This document shows positions 1 through 7,349 of a stretch of DNA of 42,698 nt, one piece after another. This DNA comes from an uncultured Veillonellaceae bacterium. Its GTDB lineage: Bacteria; Bacillota; Negativicutes; Selenomonadales; Selenomonadaceae. The stretch covers positions 1 to 42,698 of the forward strand of contig ONCF01000003.1 in assembly GCA_900316275.1 (NCBI GenBank), read 5' to 3'. How positions within the stretch are numbered: position 1 is the stretch's first letter; each line of letters begins with the position of its first letter. The notes beneath the pieces were generated by a model. That model had not been told where the DNA came from and ran no database searches. It saw only the letters and a program-made list of their open reading frames with translations. The translations under genes and the position numbers were made by a program.

Positions 1-45
1 CAAGGAACTGCTTGGAGCAACAAGAAAAGGAGATGGCGTGACACG

Positions 46-465
46 ATGTGGCAGGAAAAAGATTGTTTTTGCCTGCGGCTCAAACGAGCTGCGGAAGAAT
101 TGATGAAGACGTATCAAGAGGCATTGGCGCCGAGCGGCGTGACCCCCGTGCAGCACATCATCTTGGGGCGAATCCATGATTGCAAAGGAGCGTCCTTGTG
201 CGAGGTTGCGGAGGCCGTTGGCGTCGAGCGTTCCACGTTGGCTCGGACGATCAAGCCCCTCGTCAAAGAAGGATACGTGGCGGATGTCAAGCCGGCACGA
301 GCCCGCAACAGCAGGCTCGTGCTGACGGAAAAAGGCGAAGAAGTTTTCCAAGAAGCGCATCGGCTGTGGGAGCAGGAGCAGGACAAGGTGGCATCCGGAC
401 TTGGAACGTCAGGAGAAAAAACATTTTCGGATTTTCTGCAGATGGTGGGGCGCGTATCTTCATAA
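46..465 (+). CDS. MarR-family transcriptional regulator
   Basis: A 139-residue winged-helix regulator of the MarR family, which act as dimeric DNA-binding repressors that often respond to small phenolic or oxidant ligands. An N-terminal dimerisation helix with Cys7/Cys9 leads into a helix-turn-helix at about residues 48-75 (LCEVAEAVGVERSTLARTIK) and a wing ending in the RNSRLVLTEKGEEV signature at about 86-100. An AAGGAG lies about 13 bases before the ATG, a rather long spacing. The two N-terminal cysteines could allow redox sensing, but that is inference. It is separated from the second MarR operon by a decayed regulator gene, so its target is not obvious here; it may belong to genes left of the window. 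MarR assignment is confident, its ligand unknown. Confidence 0.9.
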   Translation: MWQEKDCFCLRLKRAAEELMKTYQEALAPSGVTPVQHIILGRIHDCKGASLCEVAEAVGVERSTLARTIKPLVKEGYVADVKPARARNSRLVLTEKGEEVFQEAHRLWEQEQDKVASGLGTSGEKTFSDFLQMVGRVSS

Positions 466-468
466 ATG

Positions 469-846
469 TCAGACTTGGACGACCTCGAGGCCGAGGCGCT
501 GCGCTTTGCGCACGAACTCGGGATCAGCTTCCTTGTCCGTCACGATTTTGTCCATGGTCGTGATGGGGCAGAGCTGGGCGAAGGAGGGGCGGCCGATCTT
601 CGCGTGGTCTGTGACGAGAATTTTCGTGTAGCTGCGTTCGGGGAGCGAGTGCGTCATGACTGCGATGTTCTGGCGGCAGGCGAGCGCTTCCTCATCGTGG
701 CCGACCGCTTCGGCAGCACGGCCTACAATGAAACGGCCCTGCTCCTCGCCTGTGCCGGTCTCACGGAGCGCGCGCACCTCGTGATGGCGGACGCCATGGT
801 GCCGATGCCGGTGGCTGATACGGAATCGCTTGCGTATGCGGCATGA
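469..846 (-). pseudogene. Remnant of a DeoR-family regulator (C-terminal effector domain)
   Basis: Read on the minus strand, the last 70 or so codons give a clear DeoR sensor-domain ending: YTKILVTDHAKIGRPSFAQ followed by LCPITTMDKIVTDKEADPEF, the usual phosphosugar-binding region with the (A/V)D-x-x-K-x-G-x-x-S motif. Upstream in this frame the sequence degenerates into Arg/His-rich residues that do not resemble the family, and the other minus frames hit stops near 735. No N-terminal helix-turn-helix domain is present. I infer a truncated, frameshifted relic of a sugar-operon repressor lying antisense to and directly behind the first MarR gene. The start boundary is approximate. A competing plus-strand frame at 466-846 has no ribosome binding site and no recognisable motif. 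Confidence 0.6.
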
Positions 847-905
847 CCGATGAAAAACGAAATATGGGTGCATCCAAAATTTTCCCGTTGCGTGTCTCAA
901 GGGGA

Positions 906-934
906 TTGACAAGGAGGTGTGTCTATGCTATGAT
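906..934 (+). promoter_or_regulatory. Sigma-A type promoter of the MarR redox operon
   Basis: TTGACA at 906-911, 17-base spacer, TATGAT at 929-934. Transcription should start near 941, inside the palindromic operator candidate at 934-945, which fits autorepression. Confidence 0.8.
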
Positions 935-945
935 GTGCATATACA
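934..945. promoter_or_regulatory. Candidate MarR operator, site 1
   Basis: TGTGCATATACA is close to a perfect palindrome and overlaps the end of the -10 box and the expected transcription start. A near-identical copy, TGTGTATATACA, lies at 1413-1424 before the next gene. The pair suggests binding sites of the MarR protein encoded between them; this is inference. Confidence 0.5.
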
Positions 946-965
946 AATGAGAAGGGAGTGTAGTG

Positions 966-1397
966 ATGGAAGCCAATGAGACGACGCTCCGCAGATGTCT
1001 CTTTTTTACCGCCAACCGCCTGTCGAATGTTCTTCGGCGTATCGTTAACGAGGAATATGCAGACACAGGGATCTCTGCGCCGCATATTTATATTCTGATT
1101 GTGGTGAACCAATATCCGGGCATTACGATTTCGGAACTGAGTGAGAAAATGGATATCGCCCCCTCCACCTGCACCCGTTTTGTGAATGCCTTAGTGAAAC
1201 AGGGCATGGTAAAAAAAGAGCAGGAATGGAAAACCGTTCATGTGAGCCTTACCGACCTGGGCAGGGAAAAGACCAAGAGAATTGACGCGTGCCTCATGCG
1301 ACTCCACGAACGCTGTGCGGCAGTCATCGGCGAGGAAGCGTACCGGCGTTTGGCGGCGGCCATGTGGCAAGCGGCGGATAAGCTCGATGATGCATAA
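966..1397 (+). CDS. MarR-family transcriptional regulator, operon leader
   Basis: A 143-residue MarR winged-helix protein. The recognition region is at about residues 54-75 (ITISELSEKMDIAPSTCTRF), followed by the wing with the SLTDLGREKTKRID signature at about 97-111. A GGGAG ribosome binding site sits just upstream; ATG at 966 is preferred over the in-frame GTG at 963. It is the first gene of a run with a PNPOx-like protein, a cupin and an Old Yellow Enzyme reductase, all on the same strand with short gaps. Two matching palindromes, one on its promoter and one before the next gene, suggest it represses itself and the reductase genes until an electrophile or oxidant releases it. The inducer cannot be read from the sequence. 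Confidence 0.92.
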   Translation: MEANETTLRRCLFFTANRLSNVLRRIVNEEYADTGISAPHIYILIVVNQYPGITISELSEKMDIAPSTCTRFVNALVKQGMVKKEQEWKTVHVSLTDLGREKTKRIDACLMRLHERCAAVIGEEAYRRLAAAMWQAADKLDDA

Positions 1398-1412
1398 GAT
1401 TTTTGATTTTCA

Positions 1413-1424
1413 TGTGTATATACA
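1413..1424. promoter_or_regulatory. Candidate MarR operator, site 2
   Basis: TGTGTATATACA, a near-palindrome differing by one base from the site at 934-945, located between marR and the PNPOx-like gene just ahead of that gene's ribosome binding site. A binding site of the adjacent MarR protein is a reasonable inference. Confidence 0.45.
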
Positions 1425-1440
1425 GGCTAAGGAGGACAAG

Positions 1441-1857
1441 ATGATGACCAAAGAGGAATTTATGAAGCATTTGCCCGTCGACGCTTACGGCATTATGGCG
1501 ACGGTGCGTGATGATGGAATGCCGGAAGCTCGGTGCATCGAATTCCAGTTCGAGGAGAATGGGAAGTTTTATTTCGCCACGGCCAGCGACAAAGAGATCT
1601 ACAGCCAGCTTGTCCATCACCCGCAAACGGCGTACACCTACATGGAGCCAAGCGGTAAGACCACGGCGCGGATCACCGGCATCATGAAGTTTGTAGAGGA
1701 CGAGGCGGAACGAAAACGCATCTGGGACAGGCTCGACAACATCGTCCACAAGATTCATAAGACGGTGGACAGCCCCACCCTCGTGCTGATGTATATGGAC
1801 GAGTGTACCTGCAAGCTGGCCTACGGCCTGGGCAAGCCCCGGCTGGTTGATATGTAA
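1441..1857 (+). CDS. Pyridoxamine 5'-phosphate oxidase-like flavin-binding protein
   Basis: A 138-residue protein of the split-barrel FMN-binding fold. Visible features are the opening strand GIMATVRDDGMPEARCIEF at about residues 17-35, the FYFATASDKEIYSQL segment typical of the family, and a YMDECTCKLAYG strand near the C-terminus. Small stand-alone members usually bind FMN, F420 or heme and reduce or sense small molecules; true PdxH vitamin B6 synthesis is unlikely at this length. The start follows AAGGAGG at a good distance; a second ATG lies one codon later. It is the second gene of the MarR operon and sits with another flavoenzyme (Old Yellow Enzyme type), which suggests a shared role in reducing toxic electrophiles. 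Confidence 0.82.
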   Translation: MMTKEEFMKHLPVDAYGIMATVRDDGMPEARCIEFQFEENGKFYFATASDKEIYSQLVHHPQTAYTYMEPSGKTTARITGIMKFVEDEAERKRIWDRLDNIVHKIHKTVDSPTLVLMYMDECTCKLAYGLGKPRLVDM

Positions 1858-1874
1858 ACAGGAGGAGTTTTATC

Positions 1875-2231
1875 GTGGAGAATTATAGCAAGATGAACGT
1901 CGCCGCAGGCGGGAGCAGGATGGAGCTGCATGATGTTTTGGGGCTTACAGGTGCGGAAATCAGCATCAACACCCTTCCTGCCGGAGAAAAAGTACCGTTT
2001 GTCCACTATCACAAGCAGAACGAGGAAATCTACGCCGTATTGACCGGGAAGGGGACAGCCGTAGTCGATGGAGACGAACTGCCGCTTACAGCCGGAGACT
2101 GGCTTCGCATCGCGCCATCTGCAAAACGACAATTTTTCGCAGCGGCAGACAGTGATTTGACCTATGTCTGCATTCAGGTAAAAGCTGGATCGCTCGAAGG
2201 ATATACGGCGACGGACGGTGTGCCGGCTTAA
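1875..2231 (+). CDS. Cupin-domain protein
   Basis: A 118-residue single-domain cupin beta-barrel. Motif 1 is visible as VHYHKQNEEIYAVLTGKGTA (about residues 43-62), with the two histidines and a glutamate that normally hold a metal ion, and motif 2 as LTAGDWLRIAPSAKRQF (about 71-87), although the usual motif 2 histidine is replaced, since PSAKR stands where P-x-x-x-H is expected. That may weaken metal binding. The start is GTG, preceded by AGGAGG at a normal spacing; no better ATG is in frame. It lies 17 bases after the PNPOx-like gene and 19 before the reductase, so the operon is continuous. Function unknown; cupins in such operons are often small isomerases, dioxygenases or sensors. Confidence 0.85.
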   Translation: MENYSKMNVAAGGSRMELHDVLGLTGAEISINTLPAGEKVPFVHYHKQNEEIYAVLTGKGTAVVDGDELPLTAGDWLRIAPSAKRQFFAAADSDLTYVCIQVKAGSLEGYTATDGVPA

Positions 2232-2250
2232 CATCAGGAAGGAGCAGGAG

Positions 2251-3249
2251 ATGCTAAAAGAAAAGATGGAACTCGGGAGAGTGACCCTGAAAAACCGCTT
2301 GGTTATGGCACCGGTGGATTTGGAGAAATCAGACCACGGCACCGTGACAGACGAGCAGCTTTCCTATTATGAAGAACGTACAAGGGGAGGATGTTTCGGG
2401 CTTGTTGTCATCGAACACAGCTTTGTAAAGCCCAACGGACGCGCCACCGAACATCAGCTTTCCGTCGCCAAAGACGAGAATATTGCAGGACTTGCCAAAT
2501 TGGCCGAGGTCATTCATAAGAGTGGCTCCAAAACGGTCATGCAGCTTTCTCATGCGGGATCGGCAATTAAGAAGGCGCAGGTGGCAGAGGAAGGCATTAG
2601 TCCCAGCGGGCTTGCCAGTCCCGCCTTGGCCTCGGACAGAACGCTTCAACGGACACATGCCATGACGCACGCGGAGATTGGTGATCTGGTGGAGCATTTT
2701 GCCCTTGCGGCTGAACGCGCGAAACGGGCAGGTTTTGACGGCGTGGAAATTCACAGCGCACACGGTTACCTGCTCAATCAGTTTTACTCGCCGCTCACGA
2801 ACAAGCGGACGGACGCTTACGGAGAAACCATCGTAGGACGATTGAAAATCCATCGAGAGATCATCACCGCCGTAAGAGATGCCATCGGCGAGGATATGAT
2901 TTTGGGCCTGCGGCTTGGAGCTGCGGACTACATGGAAGGCGGAAACACCATAGCGGACGGGGGCGCCGCCGCAAAAATTTTCGCCGGAGCGGGGCTGCAA
3001 TACATCAGCATTTCCGGCGGTCTGTGCGGATCAAGGCCAAAGGATAAAACAGGCGCGGGCTATTTCGGCGATGCCTCCGAGGCAATCAAGAAAGCCGTAA
3101 ATATCCCGATCATTCTCACTGGCGGAGTGCAAACGTCAAAAGATGCCGAAATGCTCCTGCGGGAGAAAAAAGCAGATATGATCGGGGTTGCCAGAGCGAT
3201 CGTTGCCGATCCTGATTGGGCAAGGAAAGCATTGGCAGAATTGTGCTGA
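2251..3249 (+). CDS. NADH:flavin oxidoreductase, Old Yellow Enzyme family
   Basis: A 332-residue FMN TIM-barrel ene-reductase. The N-terminal LKNRLVMAPV, the mid-protein signature HSAHGYLLNQFYSPLTNKR (about residues 170-188) with the substrate-binding H-x-x-H, and the FMN-phosphate segments LTGGV and GVARAIVADPDW near the end are all present. It lacks the C-terminal 4Fe-4S/NADH domains of dienoyl-CoA reductases, so it is the short, single-domain class that reduces alpha,beta-unsaturated carbonyls or nitro compounds with NAD(P)H. The ATG at 2251 follows GGAGCAGGAG; an upstream in-frame start would overlap the cupin gene without need. Last gene of the MarR operon, with a strong terminator 65 bases downstream. 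The natural substrate is unknown. Confidence 0.92.
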   Translation: MLKEKMELGRVTLKNRLVMAPVDLEKSDHGTVTDEQLSYYEERTRGGCFGLVVIEHSFVKPNGRATEHQLSVAKDENIAGLAKLAEVIHKSGSKTVMQLSHAGSAIKKAQVAEEGISPSGLASPALASDRTLQRTHAMTHAEIGDLVEHFALAAERAKRAGFDGVEIHSAHGYLLNQFYSPLTNKRTDAYGETIVGRLKIHREIITAVRDAIGEDMILGLRLGAADYMEGGNTIADGGAAAKIFAGAGLQYISISGGLCGSRPKDKTGAGYFGDASEAIKKAVNIPIILTGGVQTSKDAEMLLREKKADMIGVARAIVADPDWARKALAELC

Positions 3250-3313
3250 TTTATTTGAAATATTATGAGGGAAGCCGAACTTGTGAAACACGAGGGGTGC
3301 AAAATCATCGCCA

Positions 3314-3349
3314 GGGGGCTGCCGCAAAACTGCAACAGCCCCCTTTTTT
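3314..3349 (+). terminator. Rho-independent terminator of the MarR operon
   Basis: GGGGGCTG pairs with CAGCCCCC (8 bp, 14-base loop) followed by seven T. It ends the marR to Old Yellow Enzyme operon. Confidence 0.88.
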
Positions 3350-3354
3350 ATATT

Positions 3355-4059
3355 TTAAATGTCCCAGTGCAGTTTATCTGGGTTCGGCGTCGCGCGGTCA
3401 ATCTGGTTGAGGATGAAAGCTGCGTTGTCGTGCGTGGGCGCGAAGGCGACTTCGAGGCCCTCTTTATATTCCTCGGGGATTTCCATTGCGTGCAGCGCCA
3501 TGTGCATGTAGTCCTTGGCTACGAGCGTGACGTGACGCTCGGCCGCGAGCTGCGCCTTGAAGCGGTAACCGTAGTAGAGGTAGCTGTTGTGTGCGATGGG
3601 GATGTCCACGTAGGCCGCGATGCGCTCGTCGACCTCGGACTCGGCGTCTTGCGTGAGGTTCATTTTATGCATGAGATTCCAGCGGTCGCCCCAGAGCTCG
3701 CCGCGCAGGATATATTTATAGAGGAAATCCGTCGACTCGGCGAGCTCAATGGCCATATCGATATGTTTGAGCGCGTCGTCGTCTTTATTAATTTCTTTTT
3801 CCAGCGAACTCAGACGCTGCAGGGCAAAGCACTTCTCCTCGACATCCTCGGGATTGTCCTCATCCACATCCTGCTCGACAATACTATGGAAGAGCTCGAG
3901 CGCCTCCGCCTTTTTGTCGATGCCCTGCATGGCGAGAAAATGCGCGAGGCGCGCGCGGGCGTGCCAGTTGTCCATGCCGCCGACAAAGAGCGTCTCGGGC
4001 GGATGCGCCGGGGAGTCCAGGACGAGATGGACGAGCTGGTGAAATGTTTCCTGTGTCAT
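3355..4059 (-). CDS. Hypothetical helical-repeat (TPR-like) protein
   Basis: A 234-residue soluble, acidic, helix-rich protein that I do not recognise as a named family. Paired helices such as WHARARLAHFLAMQGIDKKA and EEKCFALQRLSSLEKEINKD, each with small-large-aromatic spacing, suggest three or so tetratricopeptide-like repeats between about residues 25 and 190. The ATG at 4059 has AGGAGG ten bases upstream; the longer frame beginning at 4098 would start inside the -10 box and is rejected. It is transcribed alone, away from the phosphoethanolamine transferase. There is no signal peptide or membrane segment, so a cytoplasmic scaffold or partner-binding role is the most that can be inferred. 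Confidence 0.8.
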   Translation of the reverse strand: MTQETFHQLVHLVLDSPAHPPETLFVGGMDNWHARARLAHFLAMQGIDKKAEALELFHSIVEQDVDEDNPEDVEEKCFALQRLSSLEKEINKDDDALKHIDMAIELAESTDFLYKYILRGELWGDRWNLMHKMNLTQDAESEVDERIAAYVDIPIAHNSYLYYGYRFKAQLAAERHVTLVAKDYMHMALHAMEIPEEYKEGLEVAFAPTHDNAAFILNQIDRATPNPDKLHWDI

Positions 4060-4096
4060 ATGATGTAAACCTCCTGATTGACGTTTTATCCTTTTC

Positions 4097-4126
4097 ATTA
4101 TAGCTTTTTTACGGTGGCGGTGGCAA
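4097..4126 (-). promoter_or_regulatory. Promoter of the TPR-like gene
   Basis: On the minus strand TTGCCA (4126-4121), 18-base spacer, TATAAT (4102-4097). A TATAAT facing the other way at 4138-4143 may serve the divergent phosphoethanolamine transferase gene but has no good -35. Confidence 0.6.
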
Positions 4127-4172
4127 GGGGATTGCGTTATAATGGCAATATGTTTGTGATGGAGGTTGCCTG

Positions 4173-5987
4173 ATGTCGATGAAAGCCGTAGCCGATTACC
4201 TGGGCGGCGCGCTGGTGCGCAGCTGGCCCGCGGGGCTGTTGTTGTTCGTTTTGAATTTCTTCCCGCTTGCCTGGCAGAATATCCATATGTATCAGGGCAC
4301 GCAGCTCGCCGTGCTGGGGATGGATGCGGTCTTCCTGCTCGCGGGCTGCCTGCTCTACGCCTGGCTGCTGGTACTCATGCCGTGGCGGCCGCTCAGGCGT
4401 ACACTGCTGGGCGGGTCGCTGGGGCTCTGCCTGCTGCTGGCGGGGCTGGAGCTCTTTACCATCGTGACGTATGAGGCGCTCGTGGGCGCGGGCATCGTCA
4501 CGGCCATTTTGCAGACGAACCCACACGAGACAGGGGAGTTCCTGCGCATGTACATTGGCTGGCGCGGTGCAGCTGCCTTTGTGGTGCTCGTTGCGGCCGG
4601 GCTGGGCCTGTGGCGCTGGCGGAGGAAACGTCGGCAGAGGGCAAACGGGTGGTGGCCCGCCGATATGGGGGAAAGTGTAAATACACAGGCGGAGCATATA
4701 ACGCAGGTAACAGCAATAAATACGGCGATAGCGCATGACAGGTTCTTGACAGCAGGTCAGGCCACCGGGCAGGCGCGCTGGTGTTGGCTGCTCTTACCAC
4801 TGGTGGTTATGTTCGTAGGCGGTGGCTGGGCGTTGTGGACGCAGTGGCATTCCTTTGTCATCAACGACAGCCTCGACATCCCTGTCGTGCGTATCGTACG
4901 GGCGACGGACACGGCCGTGGCGAATATCCGCGCCTTTGAGCAGCTCAAAAGCGCGGCGGCAGCTGACGTGCAGATTACACAGAACAACAGCGACGTGCCG
5001 TATGTGGTCTTTATCCTCGGCGAGTCGACGAGCCGCGCGCGCATGCACCTCTACGGCTATCCGCTGGCGAACACGCCGAACCTCGACGAGCTGGCAGCCA
5101 AAGGTGAGCTCGCCGTGTTCCACGATACGATTGCGCCCGCGACGGCTACGGTGGCCGTGCTGCGGCGCCTGCTGACGTTTGCGGATAACGAGTCACAGAA
5201 GCCGTGGTACGAGCACAATAATGTCATGGATGTCCTGCACGCGGCGGGCTATCGCACGTACTGGCTCTCCAATCAGGAGAGTTCCGGCATCTGGGGCAAC
5301 GTGGCGCAGCTGTTTGCCAGCCGCGCGGACGAAAGCCATTTTACGCAGCTGCGGGAGTCGCACGAGGACAATGGCAGTCTAGATGAGCAGCTGTTCCCGC
5401 TCGTGGACGCGGCGCTCGCGCGACCGGCGGCGAAAAATTTCTACGTCATCCACCTCATGGGCGCACACGGGCTCTACTACCGGCGTTATCCGTACCTCTT
5501 TACGAAATTCACACCCGCCGACGTGCCACCACCGCAGGATACGCTGCCGGACGACGAGCGGCTGGAGGTCGCACAGTACGAGAACGCCATCTACTACAAT
5601 GATTTTGTTGTGAGCTCGCTCATGGGCAAGTTTGCCGATAAAGAAGCGCTCGTCTTTTACTTGCCTGACCACGGTGAGGACCTCTACGACGACGGACGGC
5701 ATTTCTCCGGCCACGTGGAGGAGCACCCGACGAAAGCCACGTGCGAGGTGCCGTTCCTCATCTGGGCCTCGCCCGCGTACCGCGCACATCATGCGGACAA
5801 ATGGCAGGCCATCTGCGCAGCCGTGGACCGCCCCTATATGACGGACGACTTCATCCACACACTTTTGGAGCTGCTCGACATCCAGACCGTGGAGTACGAC
5901 CCGGCGAAAAGTGTCGTCAATCCCGCGTTTGACGCCAGCCGCTGCCGTATCGTCTATGGCCAGAATTATGATACTGCACTCAAATAA
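4173..5987 (+). CDS. Lipid A / LPS phosphoethanolamine transferase (EptA/CptA-type, alkaline phosphatase fold)
   Basis: A 604-residue inner-membrane enzyme that transfers phosphoethanolamine from phosphatidylethanolamine to lipid A or core sugars on the periplasmic face, a change that lowers surface charge and resists cationic peptides. The N-terminal half holds about five hydrophobic segments (residues 10-155 and again 205-225). The sulfatase-type domain starts near residue 275 with VVFILGESTSRARMHLYGYP (metal-binding Glu), then IAPATATVAVLRR with the likely nucleophile Thr near 323, and the metal site LPDHGEDLYD plus GHVEEHPT near 490-520. A hydrophilic stretch of about 50 residues (155-205) separates the membrane helices, longer than I would expect. 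The start follows GGAGG. Lipid target cannot be told from sequence. Confidence 0.88.
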   Translation: MSMKAVADYLGGALVRSWPAGLLLFVLNFFPLAWQNIHMYQGTQLAVLGMDAVFLLAGCLLYAWLLVLMPWRPLRRTLLGGSLGLCLLLAGLELFTIVTYEALVGAGIVTAILQTNPHETGEFLRMYIGWRGAAAFVVLVAAGLGLWRWRRKRRQRANGWWPADMGESVNTQAEHITQVTAINTAIAHDRFLTAGQATGQARWCWLLLPLVVMFVGGGWALWTQWHSFVINDSLDIPVVRIVRATDTAVANIRAFEQLKSAAAADVQITQNNSDVPYVVFILGESTSRARMHLYGYPLANTPNLDELAAKGELAVFHDTIAPATATVAVLRRLLTFADNESQKPWYEHNNVMDVLHAAGYRTYWLSNQESSGIWGNVAQLFASRADESHFTQLRESHEDNGSLDEQLFPLVDAALARPAAKNFYVIHLMGAHGLYYRRYPYLFTKFTPADVPPPQDTLPDDERLEVAQYENAIYYNDFVVSSLMGKFADKEALVFYLPDHGEDLYDDGRHFSGHVEEHPTKATCEVPFLIWASPAYRAHHADKWQAICAAVDRPYMTDDFIHTLLELLDIQTVEYDPAKSVVNPAFDASRCRIVYGQNYDTALK

Positions 5988-6007
5988 CAAATTTTTAAAA
6001 AAAGATG

Positions 6008-6036
6008 TTGACAGATGCGTTAACATGGCCTATAAT
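6008..6036 (+). promoter_or_regulatory. Consensus promoter of tRNA-Ala
   Basis: TTGACA at 6008-6013, exactly 17 bases, TATAAT at 6031-6036: a perfect sigma-A consensus, as expected for a strongly and constitutively expressed stable RNA. The tRNA begins 45 bases further on. Confidence 0.92.
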
Positions 6037-6081
6037 AATATCTGTTGTTGAGAGCGAAAGCCAAATAACAAAAACTGCATC

Positions 6082-6157
<76 letters not shown>

Positions 6158-6166
6158 GGAAATTAC

Positions 6167-6200
6167 AAGGACTAAGGTGTTTCACCTTGGTCCTTTTTCG
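6167..6200 (+). terminator. Terminator of tRNA-Ala
   Basis: AAGGACTAAGGTG pairs with CACCTTGGTCCTT (13 bp, one G-T, loop TTT) followed by a T run, ten bases after the tRNA CCA end. Confidence 0.92.
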
Positions 6201-6291
6201 CATTTGTAGCGTAAGAAAAATTCCACAAAATTGTTTTTGCGGGCAGGAAATGTGTGCTCACTGTAGAAGATAGGAAGTATAAAGGACAAAT

Positions 6292-7344
6292 GTGGAACAG
6301 GGTGAGCAGATGCAGGATGTGTGGCAGAGCTGGTGGCTGCCGCTGGTGCGGGCGGCTATCGGGGTGGAGGCTTCGGATATTCATGTGACGGCAGGACAGG
6401 CGGCGTGGCTGCGGCGCGCGGGGGTGCTGACGCGGCAGGGGAGTGTACAGCCTACGGAGGCTGTGCTCTGGGATGTGCTCGTGCGCCTGCTCACAGATGC
6501 GCAGCGGCAGACTTTGCGCCAGCAGCGCATGCTGGATTTTTCCTGGGCGTATGACGGGCGGCGCTTTCGCGGCAATGCGTATTTCCAGCAGGGCGTGCCC
6601 GCACTGGCGCTGCGTCTGCTGCCGGCACGGATACCGACGCTGGCGGAGATTGGCGCGCCGCCCGCGCTGGTGTCGCTGGTGACGGCGGAGCAGGGCCTGT
6701 TGCTAGTCACTGGCAAAACTGGCGCAGGCAAGACGACAACCCTGGCGGCTTTTCTCGACGCGGTCAATCACAGCCGCGCTGCCCATATCATCACGCTGGA
6801 GGACCCGCTGGAGTATCTTTATCAGCCGGAGCAGTGCTTTATCAGCCAGCGCGAGTACGGGCGGGATTTCCTGTCGTTTGCTGAGGCCTTGCGCAGTGCT
6901 CTGCGCGAGGCGCCGGACATCATCCTGGTCGGCGAAATCCGCGACGCGGAGACGATGCGCATGGCGCTTATGGCGGCAGAGACGGGCGTATTCGTGCTCG
7001 GCACGTTGCATGCGGCGCGGGCCTCGGAGGCGGCGCTGCGCATCGCGGGCTTTTTCCCGCTCGTGGAGCAGGATATGGTGCGCGCGCAGCTGGCGGAGGT
7101 GCTCACGGGCATTTTTGCCCAGCGGCTCGTGCCGGCGGCCGCTGGCGGGCGCGTGGCGACGCTGGAGGTGCTGCTCGCGACACCGGCTGTGCGCAGCCTC
7201 ATCCGCCAGGGCAAATACGCGCAGCTTGACTCGGCCATGCTGGGGCGCGGTGGCATGCAGACGGGCGACATGGACCTCGACCGCCTCTATGCAGCTGGCG
7301 AAATCACGCGTGAGACGCGGGAGAAATATCATTCACATAATTGA
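6292..7344 (+). CDS. pilT: PilT-like type IV pilus retraction ATPase
   Basis: A 350-residue hexameric secretion ATPase of the GspE/PilT superfamily. Present in order are an N-terminal PAS-like domain with the EASDIHV motif, Walker A GKTGAGKTTT (about 141-150), the Asp box LEDPLEYLY, the ISQREYGRDFLSFAEALRSA segment, Walker B IILVGEIRD, the His box LGTLHA, and a C-terminal AVRSLIRQGKYAQLDSAM stretch that is typical of PilT rather than PilB. The tetracysteine zinc motif of PilB is absent. The start is GTG at 6292 after AAAGGA; ATG at 6310 is an alternative. It is directly followed by a pilC homologue, so it probably drives retraction of a type IV pilus whose other genes lie elsewhere. Retraction role is inferred from family. 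Confidence 0.9.
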   Translation: MEQGEQMQDVWQSWWLPLVRAAIGVEASDIHVTAGQAAWLRRAGVLTRQGSVQPTEAVLWDVLVRLLTDAQRQTLRQQRMLDFSWAYDGRRFRGNAYFQQGVPALALRLLPARIPTLAEIGAPPALVSLVTAEQGLLLVTGKTGAGKTTTLAAFLDAVNHSRAAHIITLEDPLEYLYQPEQCFISQREYGRDFLSFAEALRSALREAPDIILVGEIRDAETMRMALMAAETGVFVLGTLHAARASEAALRIAGFFPLVEQDMVRAQLAEVLTGIFAQRLVPAAAGGRVATLEVLLATPAVRSLIRQGKYAQLDSAMLGRGGMQTGDMDLDRLYAAGEITRETREKYHSHN

Positions 7345-7349
7345 GGTAA

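Noticed and set aside
1-45. End of an upstream gene before the first MarR
   Set aside because: One frame reaches a TGA at 39-41 after twelve codons, but that is too little to identify a gene or to support a feature.
466-846. Plus-strand open frame starting right after the first MarR stop
   Set aside because: It has no ribosome binding site and no motif, while the opposite strand carries a clear DeoR C-terminal signature.
3265-4068. 267-codon plus-strand frame across the TPR-like gene
   Set aside because: Composition-driven shadow of the minus-strand gene, which has a promoter and an AGGAGG site; the plus frame has none and starts within the preceding terminator region.
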